Source of the DNA: JAGVNX01 sp035290965
Lineage (GTDB): Archaea; Iainarchaeota; Iainarchaeia; Iainarchaeales; GCA-2688035
Reading direction: 5' to 3'
Length of the DNA: 20,469 nucleotides
Assembly (NCBI GenBank): GCA_035290965.1
Contig: DATDTD010000030.1
Coordinates: forward strand, 1 to 20,469
The notes beneath the pieces are model-generated. The model did no database searches, was not told the DNA's origin, and saw nothing but the letters and a program-made list of their open reading frames with translations. Both the position numbers and the translations under genes were made by a program. Below, piece after piece: positions 15,801 to 20,469 of this stretch (its first letter is position 1; the number at the start of each line of letters is the position of its first letter).

Positions 15801-17581
15801 GAATTTTCGGCTCTGTTGCGCAGCAAACCCTGATTGCGCCGGAATTCAAGGACTGCACTGATGACATTGAAGGATATTACATTCATTTGTCAGCGCCCTC
15901 TGCAAAGGCAAAGGAAAAAACTTCAAGCCCCCAGCAGATTGCCAATGAAAAAGCCCCCGGGCTTGTAAAGAATGTTACAGACGCTGTTCTCGGGCCTGCA
16001 AAAACAGGCGACCAGCCAAAGAATTTTTTGGACACTGCAACAGACAAGATAAGGGAAGAGGTGCAGGCTGTTTCAGGCAATGCAAGCAACAGCTCAATCG
16101 TGCAGGCAAACGTGGAGTCAAAGAATTTTACATCAGGGCTGTATTTCGGAAAAAAACTTTTCTTTTTCTGGTACAAGGGAGAGCTGAATGTTTCAAAATA
16201 CGACACTGAAACAAAAACACTTGTAAAGGATGAAGATTCAAAAATAGATGTTTTGATTGACAAGCAGGCAGGGCAGATTTCAGTAAACGGAAATCCCGTA
16301 ATTACAAATCCCGATCTTACAAGGCTGACTGCCCCCAACGGAAACATTGCGGCAGAGGAAATACCGCAGAGAATAACAAAAATAATTCTCCCGAGCGACC
16401 CGAGCGTTGCCTCTGAAATACTTATGCAGATGAACATAAAGTCAGACATGCTGATTGCTGACACTGCAACAGCGCGCCTTGTTTTCGACTGCATTAGGAC
16501 AGGCATAAAGGACCAGTCGGGAGTTGCGTGGAATTCAAACAATCTGAGTGATGCATTCGGAAAAGTAAAATCAATTGCTTCAGACACTCATCCCAATATT
16601 ATTGCCGATGAATTAAGCAAGACAATAACAGCTGAAGGGACTCCGAGGGAAATTGTTTACGGCGACAATGCAGTCGCCTCAATAAAGGCAGATGCCGCAG
16701 TTGAACTTTCCGGAGACAAGGGAAACGCAAAAGTCGGAAAGCTCCAGTCAGTGCAGTTTGCAAACGGAGTAATTGTCTACAATCCAGCAAAGAACGAGCT
16801 TTTGATATGGCTGAAGCACAATGAAAAATCCATCCTGAACCAGAACGATGTTGAAGGATTATTGGCAAGCCCGGATTCCTATTCAAACCCGGATACAGGC
16901 TGCCCCGAGCCCGCAATAAACCTTGAAGCTATTCCAAAGGCGGGCAGCGACGCAATTGCAAACAGGGTTGAAAATTTCAATGATTCAATGCAGATTCAGG
17001 GGCCGTTCCAGACCTTTGATACTGACACTCACAGGTATATTTTCTATTCCAAACTGGTTGGCGGGGAATGCAAGAATTTCTTCAAGAGCATTGACAAGAA
17101 GACTGGCGAGGTTTACGACCAGGAAATTACAGGGCCGCTGCAAAAAACTCCTACAGGAGTACAGTTCACTACTGCGGACGGAAAAACTCATTCGCTTGAT
17201 TTTTCCGCGCCGAACGGAGTCCCGACTGTTTCATACAACGGGCAGCCTGCAGAGGTTCTGAAAAGCGCATCAGGCCCCAACGGAAGCTTCTGGTATGACC
17301 CTGCATCAGGAAACTGGTATCCCGAAAACGCACAGCTTATTCCCCTTGACGCGGGATTCCAGCAGAAAGGCTTCAGCTCAATGGTTGGCCCTGACGGAAA
17401 AGTTTCCCAGGTTCCCGGAGGAAACCCGCTTACAGTTAATGTGGGGGCAGGAACAGGGCTTCCCTTTAATCTTCCTTCTTTGCCCGAAGGAATTGCAATG
17501 CTTTTGTTTTTTGCCTTATTGCTCTGCACAATAATTTTTGCGCGCGCAAAAATAGAAAAAATCTCGAAAAAACAGCCTTAA
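12833..17581 (+). CDS. Giant secreted surface protein (1582 aa) with C-terminal membrane anchor
   Basis: The first 25 residues are a Sec signal peptide (MRKEILDFLSILLIAVLFNS core, likely cut after AFA). A low-complexity Ala/Glu/Ser/Gln linker follows to about residue 90. The long middle is mixed alpha/beta, with many Trp/Tyr and a CGTC pair near residue 860. A Gly/Ala-rich, fairly hydrophobic segment lies near 965-1000 (VGAALAFGESMGYAVFGWAG). The last third is beta-rich with Asn/Gly turns. The C-terminus is LPSLPEG, a helix (about 1553-1570) and a basic tail (RAKIEKISKK), i.e. motif-helix-basic tail. That could be a plain anchor or a sortase-type signal for the archaeosortase at 1303-1878. 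No family was recognised. It lies near the pilus genes and 3 bp after the membrane-protein gene. Surface location is well supported; adhesion or a structural role is inference. Confidence 0.85.
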   Translation: MRKEILDFLSILLIAVLFNSTIAFAETGAAENKTPESQSSLPAETLQSQDSSNFILSLADSALEQKLALADAENAAADEGSAPSAEQPEVTTTEKVTQFACMNPSTNPDETVLAPKEVDALKKAIQNLETQGALPFTGKEITTPEADKSTLPLKDREKLENSQIIIPTGVGKDAILSNMPNSKFSPGEAPILNLKGNGPFAIGISLDDTLRVGRCEDIATQIDQNSCTMTDKRMQLRNSGEGITQDFKNVFSDLGDWVGFGENMNEQLGDSQTQAIQTALASEPDPSQTTYKQIGRLPGNLIKNSIKTQSFSASIGSNCNSNDCLISTYSAFDKYFNSWYSADLVISNFGPTLFGQAKRYLGNLGRRGWPWDMSNNAFLKQFRKNFLSPSSLLGKARIKSMNTRIDKYGFGEYRKLFWEGAGWQDGYAAVKGGGTRKLLDDWTKAGGKLESEIKDPVRRGEFFKLVNDWRGVAQAHSALAEDAFQRYDSVVKQFGINSLEGRAARIEYAQTSAKLMSELDNLVKLDFPEFWAHDSSVGLYNKAIRNSATGQYIKISEDSSNISAVMDKFSNEANWADWEAYAARKGSPEHVFDATEEGFLKIWEPNPAGRLIDTVSPEDLQKHFTIFQGRMVKLEDGTFIPLDTANIELILKEAAPSGKIQVYELGWKEADPLTPDDFAARYTQYRVRNRLVNQLRNHTDRLYNSLIEKGWAGQNRTYLSLIDKAMSQEEDILKSYFSIKGGAKWTIVPYVYWGLKRGAGQPNWSGYQLPDTWRTTALSLGETDLYNDSFIDFFANEGSDEGDLFAQALNVLPWKLILNKIADNYTPVKNTFDSWTGRGTAGFRSKVENIAAFSNTGSECGTCDWTFNGIGINPQTGAGDSTLGFSTHEGLSSMLLEDTLTDDAKEKGSTIIAYAHHTNLDFTQGADADATNTKIDLVQDKKDGKTCQQVLDKIPVLGFVGKVFNGKPSRVGAALAFGESMGYAVFGWAGIFGSVAQQTLIAPEFKDCTDDIEGYYIHLSAPSAKAKEKTSSPQQIANEKAPGLVKNVTDAVLGPAKTGDQPKNFLDTATDKIREEVQAVSGNASNSSIVQANVESKNFTSGLYFGKKLFFFWYKGELNVSKYDTETKTLVKDEDSKIDVLIDKQAGQISVNGNPVITNPDLTRLTAPNGNIAAEEIPQRITKIILPSDPSVASEILMQMNIKSDMLIADTATARLVFDCIRTGIKDQSGVAWNSNNLSDAFGKVKSIASDTHPNIIADELSKTITAEGTPREIVYGDNAVASIKADAAVELSGDKGNAKVGKLQSVQFANGVIVYNPAKNELLIWLKHNEKSILNQNDVEGLLASPDSYSNPDTGCPEPAINLEAIPKAGSDAIANRVENFNDSMQIQGPFQTFDTDTHRYIFYSKLVGGECKNFFKSIDKKTGEVYDQEITGPLQKTPTGVQFTTADGKTHSLDFSAPNGVPTVSYNGQPAEVLKSASGPNGSFWYDPASGNWYPENAQLIPLDAGFQQKGFSSMVGPDGKVSQVPGGNPLTVNVGAGTGLPFNLPSLPEGIAMLLFFALLLCTIIFARAKIEKISKKQP

Positions 17582-17615
17582 AATTACTTTGCACTTTATT
17601 ATTTTTGTGCTGCAG

Positions 17616-18275
17616 ATGCGTAAACAATTTGATTTTTTTTTGCTCCTGTTCCTTGCAAAAAAAACAGGCTTGTTTAATCCATTGAAAACAAGCACTGGCG
17701 AAATTGCCTTGGAGTTTCAGGTTTCACAGCAGACTGTTTCAAGAAAACTCCGCGAACTAAAGCAGAAAGGCCTGATTTCCTTTGTTTCCTCTCCGCAGGG
17801 CTGCGAGATTTCGCTTTCAGAAAAAGGCATTGCAGAAATCAAGAAGCATTTTTCCGAGCTCAAAACTTTTTTCGAATCGGGAAAAAAAACAAGAGAGCTT
17901 GAAGGAAAGGTTTCCTTCGGCTTCGGAGAAGGCAGGTATTATATTTCAAGAAAGCAGTATCTTGAACAGTTCAGGGAACTGTTGGGCTTCAAACCGTATT
18001 TCGGCACTTTGAATCTTTCAGTTGAAGAGCGCGCGCTTTCATCTTTTCTGCTCAATTCAAAGCCTGTTTTTATCCAGGGATTTTCAACCAAAGAGCGGAG
18101 CTTCGGCAGCTTAAAGGCATTCAGAATAAGCATTCATGGAGTTCAGGGAGCAATAATTATTCCCGAGCGCACAAAGCATCCCAAGAATATGATTGAAATA
18201 ATCGCGCCTTTTTTTCTGCGCAAAAAATTTTCCCTGAAAGAAAACAGCATTGTAAAAATAAGGATTGCGGAATAA
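17616..18275 (+). CDS. ribK: CTP-dependent riboflavin kinase with N-terminal winged helix
   Basis: The archaeal RibK family makes FMN from riboflavin using CTP rather than ATP. The 219-aa protein has an N-terminal winged helix (about 20-80: TGEIALEFQVSQQTVSRKLR, then LKQKGLISF). The kinase domain runs from about residue 100. Its signature stretches are all present: GKVSFGFGEGRYYISRKQY, LLGFKPYFGTLNL and MIEIIAPFFLRKKF. They match the MJ0056-type cradle-loop barrel. The HTH fusion is common in archaea and suggests feedback control of flavin genes. ATG 17616 is preferred over the upstream TTG 17589. It follows the giant surface gene by 34 bp without a clear promoter, so it could be co-transcribed. 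It converges with the next gene across a 7-bp T-rich gap. Confidence 0.93.
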   Translation: MRKQFDFFLLLFLAKKTGLFNPLKTSTGEIALEFQVSQQTVSRKLRELKQKGLISFVSSPQGCEISLSEKGIAEIKKHFSELKTFFESGKKTRELEGKVSFGFGEGRYYISRKQYLEQFRELLGFKPYFGTLNLSVEERALSSFLLNSKPVFIQGFSTKERSFGSLKAFRISIHGVQGAIIIPERTKHPKNMIEIIAPFFLRKKFSLKENSIVKIRIAE

Positions 18276-18282
18276 TTTTTTT

Positions 18283-19065
18283 TCATTCAGTTCTTTTCTT
18301 AACATACTGCCCAATTATTCCTATTGTCCCGTGTATTTCTGCATTGAAGGCGCGTTCCGCATCTTTTACTGCCCTGTCAAAAGCAAGCTTGCTTCCAGTC
18401 CTCTGGTATTCCACAAGGGCATTTCCAAGCCCTTCGGAATATCGTGCAAGCGCCTGCTGTGTCAGTGTTTCCGCATTAATTTCCCTGATCCTGCCTGCGC
18501 TTTTTTCAAATCTGCCCCGATATCTCCTGATCTGCTTTGCCGTTGAATGTCTTCCAACCCCGAATATTTTTAAAGGAATTGCGCTGGCAACTGTTTTTAT
18601 CGGATGCAGCCACCACGCCCCTTTTGGGTTCAGTGGATTCCAGCTTTGTATGATTTCTTTAAAAGTTGCAGGCCTTTTTTTTTCTGCATTCCAAAAGCCT
18701 ATTGCAGTTTTTACAGGGTGCAGGTTTGCCGCAAATGCTTTTGTTTTTTCATCCACTTTTTCACGGGTTAAAAACAGGCCCTGCGCAAGCTTTGTTCTTT
18801 CCGCAATTTTCTCGGCAAGCACCCTTCTTTCGCCCTCAAAATCAATCGCACTGCGCGGATTTCGCCGTAAAATTCTCCTCGGCCTGCCTGTGTGAACATG
18901 GACATGGGTAGTGCTGCCTTCCACGCCGATATTTCCGCCGCGGACCCTGCGGTTGTTTATGATAAATTCGTCGGGCTGCCTCTCAAAACGATATTGGTTC
19001 CCGCCTATTGTTCCGCCAACTTTAACTCCCGGCAGATTCGGACCTTTTCTTCTTTTCCCTGGCAT
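18283..19065 (-). CDS. Basic protein of unknown function with NLPGV N-terminal module
   Basis: A 260-aa, strongly basic protein (many Arg/Lys) with no signal peptide or clear membrane helix. Residues 1-35 (MPGKRRKGPNLPGV, then an N-Y-F-R-DEF-I-N pattern) match the 55-aa protein encoded just upstream. A His-rich patch (THVHVHTGRPRRILRR) follows, then a helical C-terminal half. A Trp/Pro-rich segment lies near 145-165 (WNPLNPKGAWWLHP). ATG 19065 aligns with the paralogue's first Met; ATG 19074 is the alternative. No Shine-Dalgarno site is obvious. A TATA-like TTTTTATTA lies at about 19090-19100 (minus strand), suggesting a nearly leaderless mRNA. The basic nature suggests nucleic-acid binding, but this is only a guess and no family was recognised. 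Confidence 0.75.
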   Translation of the reverse strand: MPGKRRKGPNLPGVKVGGTIGGNQYRFERQPDEFIINNRRVRGGNIGVEGSTTHVHVHTGRPRRILRRNPRSAIDFEGERRVLAEKIAERTKLAQGLFLTREKVDEKTKAFAANLHPVKTAIGFWNAEKKRPATFKEIIQSWNPLNPKGAWWLHPIKTVASAIPLKIFGVGRHSTAKQIRRYRGRFEKSAGRIREINAETLTQQALARYSEGLGNALVEYQRTGSKLAFDRAVKDAERAFNAEIHGTIGIIGQYVKKRTE

Positions 19066-19126
19066 AAAAAACATTTCTTAAATTTTTTAATAAAAATATG
19101 GAAAGAATATCTACAAGGAATTACGG

Positions 19127-19140
19127 AAAAACGCGTTTTT
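19127..19140. repeat. 14-bp palindrome after the 55-aa gene
   Basis: AAAAACGCGTTTTT is a perfect palindrome overlapping the stop codon region of the 55-aa gene and lying upstream of the 260-aa gene. It might be a weak terminator or a protein-binding site. Function unknown. Confidence 0.45.
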
Positions 19141-19306
19141 ATTCTATTACTCTTACTTTTGGTTTTTTGGCTTTCCGCAAATCCACGACAAATTCGTCGC
19201 CTTCCCGGACAAAGTGATATTTGTTTTTTACAATTTTTCCAGGGAGCATAACCCCCGGCAAATTTACTCCTGTTGGCGTTTTTCTGTTTCTTGGTCTTCT
19301 CGGCAT
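19139..19306 (-). CDS. 55-aa basic protein, paralogue of the adjacent NLPGV protein
   Basis: A small protein, MPRRPRNRKTPTGVNLPGV followed by a module ending in YHFVREGDEFVVD and a basic Lys-rich tail (KAKKPKVRVIE). It shares the NLPGV box and the N-x-Y-x-F-x-R-x-x-DEF pattern with the first 35 residues of the 260-aa protein downstream, so it equals that module alone. The start is ATG 19306, with GGAGG at 19314-19318 about 7 nt before it, an ideal Shine-Dalgarno site. The in-frame upstream codons (up to 19336) are not needed. The stop lies 74 bp before the downstream start. Function unknown; it is small and basic and could bind RNA or DNA. Confidence 0.8.
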   Translation of the reverse strand: MPRRPRNRKTPTGVNLPGVMLPGKIVKNKYHFVREGDEFVVDLRKAKKPKVRVIE

Positions 19307-19374
19307 TTTTTTTCCTCCTTTTCTCATTACTTTCATTATCTGCTTTCTTCCTGGTCACGGCATTTTTAATCACT

Positions 19375-20139
19375 TTAACCGTACATTGAAGGCGTCTGGT
19401 CGTCCTCGAGCTTCTGTACTTCTTCCCCTGTCTGCTTTACCTGCTCAAGATGTTCGAGCAAAGCCTTTTCTGTTTCCTTTGCTTCCTTCAAAAGCGGCTT
19501 TGTGTCTATTTCAACTCCCAATATTTGGCAGAGCTTTTCAATGAGCATTGCGCTTGCCTTGTAATCCGCGGCAATTTCAACGTTTCCAAGCAGAGAGAAA
19601 GCGTCAATGTTCTTGTCTTTCAATTCAAGAAGAATCAGCGCGTTCAATCCCGAGGTTATTCCTTCCTTTATTATTTCAACGTTGTTTTCTTTGAGTGTTT
19701 CTTTTGAAGCGTCATCCGAAGCAATTCCATAGATTATTTCCTTTCCCGCTTTTTCAGGCATTGCGCGAATCCCTGAAAGAGAAATTATTCTTGAAATTTT
19801 TTTTCTTTCAATCCATTCCACAATTGCCTTTGAAAGCTTTTCAATGAAAAACTGGGGAATAATCTGTTCCGAAAGCAAAATCACAAGCTTTCTTTTTTCG
19901 TCAACATAAATCCTTGAAGGATGAATAGGCAGGCCGTCATGCACTCTTATAATGGGAAGAAACATGTTTGATTCAATATAACCCATTTCTTCGAAGTTGA
20001 GCTTCTCAGCCAGATATTTTGCGCTGATTGTTCCCACAAGCCCCATGCCGGGAAAGCCCTCTATAAGCGAAAAGCCCTTCAAATCAAGGGGTTTTTTTTC
20101 GACAAAATTCACTGTGCTGTTGTCAATGTAAACCTTCAA
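19375..20139 (-). CDS. PAC2-family proteasome assembly chaperone-like protein with C-terminal HbYX
   Basis: A 254-aa PAC2-fold protein, like archaeal PbaB/PbaA-type chaperones that bind the 20S proteasome alpha ring or help assemble multisubunit complexes. Family marks seen: GFPGMGLVGTISAKYLAEKL near the N-terminus, LVILLSEQIIPQ in the core, SGIRAMPEKAG (a variant of the usual GG box) and a C-terminal helical and acidic tail. The last residues are SMYG, so the terminus is Met-Tyr-X. This is an HbYX motif, the signal that docks activators into the alpha-ring pockets. Start TTG 20139 has GGTGA 4 nt ahead, and a TATA-like GTTTTATTAAC at 20171-20181 fits it. TTG 20157 would be upstream of or at the RNA start. 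The family is firm; direct proteasome binding is likely but inferred. Confidence 0.88.
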   Translation of the reverse strand: MKVYIDNSTVNFVEKKPLDLKGFSLIEGFPGMGLVGTISAKYLAEKLNFEEMGYIESNMFLPIIRVHDGLPIHPSRIYVDEKRKLVILLSEQIIPQFFIEKLSKAIVEWIERKKISRIISLSGIRAMPEKAGKEIIYGIASDDASKETLKENNVEIIKEGITSGLNALILLELKDKNIDAFSLLGNVEIAADYKASAMLIEKLCQILGVEIDTKPLLKEAKETEKALLEHLEQVKQTGEEVQKLEDDQTPSMYG

Positions 20140-20170
20140 AATATCACCAGTAAACAAAAGCGCTGAACAG

Positions 20171-20181
20171 GTTAATAAAAC
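20171..20181 (-). promoter_or_regulatory. TATA-like box of the PAC2 gene
   Basis: The minus strand reads GTTTTATTAAC, centred about 37 bp before TTG 20139. This implies an RNA start near 20150 and includes the GGTGA at 20144-20148 in the leader. Confidence 0.5.
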
Positions 20182-20206
20182 TTGCGCAGGCGGTTTTCAG
20201 AATTGC

Positions 20207-20469
20207 CTAAAAAAGCGCTTTTGCCGCAATGTTAACCGCAAAAGAAACAGGCAGGAGGAAAAGCGCGTACAAAAAAGCCTTTCTGGGATTTCCTTCCTGC
20301 GATGCAATGAAAAAGCTTGCAAGCAAGGCATACTCTGCCAAATAAATCTGGTTTGCAAAGATTGTTGTTTCAAGCAGTTCTTTTCTTGAAGCGCTTTCAA
20401 TTCCAAGCTCAAGGCTCTGCAATCCCGAAAAATCAATTTCAGAAACCATTCCGATAATGAGCCCAAGCA
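20207..20469 (-). CDS. Membrane protein, N-terminus beyond window
   Basis: The frame is open to the window edge: six codons upstream of the internal ATG 20449 read LGLIIG and are hydrophobic, so the true start probably lies outside. The visible 86 residues are the C-terminal end of a membrane protein. A helix leads into the window (LGLIIGMVS), then a polar turn (EIDFSGLQSLELGIESAS). Two hydrophobic segments follow (IYLAEYALLASFFIAS and AFLYALFLLPVSFAVNIAA). No family was recognised. It is upstream of and in the same direction as the PAC2 gene, but the PAC2 promoter at 20171-20181 suggests separate transcription. Confidence 0.6.
   Translation of the reverse strand, partial: LGLIIGMVSEIDFSGLQSLELGIESASRKELLETTIFANQIYLAEYALLASFFIASQEGNPRKAFLYALFLLPVSFAVNIAAKALF

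Noticed and set aside
15883..16587. 234-codon minus-strand frame inside the giant surface protein gene
   Set aside because: It lies fully within a continuous 1582-codon gene with signal peptide and anchor, and shows Ser/Phe-rich antisense composition.
20197..20466. 89-codon minus-strand frame at the right edge
   Set aside because: It overlaps a frame with clear membrane helices open to the edge, and its own composition is Arg/Cys/Leu-rich without structure.
1..20469. tRNA, rRNA or insertion-sequence remnants
   Set aside because: No T-loop-like GTTCRA context with matching stems, rRNA stretch, transposase frame or terminal repeats could be found by eye.

Overview
The window looks like archaeal chromosome. 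Reasons: TATA boxes about 25-40 bp ahead of several starts, class III (archaeal prepilin-type) signal peptides, a CTP-dependent riboflavin kinase fused to a winged helix, a PAC2-family proteasome chaperone, an archaeosortase-like protein and an archaeal Tad/type IV pilus machine. The sparse, hypothetical-rich content and the 'QAFDVF' style of pilin suggest a DPANN-type archaeon (Diapherotrites/Micrarchaeota-like). That lineage call is inference; no rRNA or tRNA gene is visible. The standard genetic code fits throughout. Gene density is high, and no gene-free stretch exceeds 300 bp; the longest is about 240 bp, between vapB and the pilus ATPase.

Left end (1-1878, minus strand): an archaeosortase/exosortase-family membrane protease is followed by a secreted parallel beta-helix protein. 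The latter runs off the window edge and carries FxxN/GGAI repeats like those of chlamydial Pmp proteins. It may be the sortase's substrate. Next (1938-2532, minus) is a VapBC toxin-antitoxin pair with a 9+9 bp palindrome in its promoter.

Centre (2770-11405, plus): a pilus locus encodes a VirB11/GspE/TadA-type ATPase, a FlaJ/TadC-type platform protein and seven small proteins with N-terminal membrane helices. At least five of these have a recognisable class III signal peptide, and one is only 54 aa, the size of a bacterial Flp pilin. Internal promoters precede the second and third small proteins, and a hairpin terminator lies between them. This suggests the pilins are expressed separately from the machine.

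Right of this, a minus-strand protein with a double zinc ribbon (11413-12186) diverges from a two-gene unit: a multi-pass membrane protein (12281-12829) and a 1582-aa secreted, C-terminally anchored surface protein (12833-17581). A riboflavin kinase follows at once (17616-18275).

Right end (minus strand): two basic proteins share a 'NLPGV' N-terminal module and form a small unrecognised family. They are followed by a PAC2 protein ending in an HbYX motif and by a partial membrane protein at the edge.

The unifying theme is cell-surface construction: pilus, giant surface protein, beta-helix protein and a sortase-like enzyme. A recurring start signal (GGTG placed 4-6 nt before a TTG or GTG codon) was used to choose several starts.
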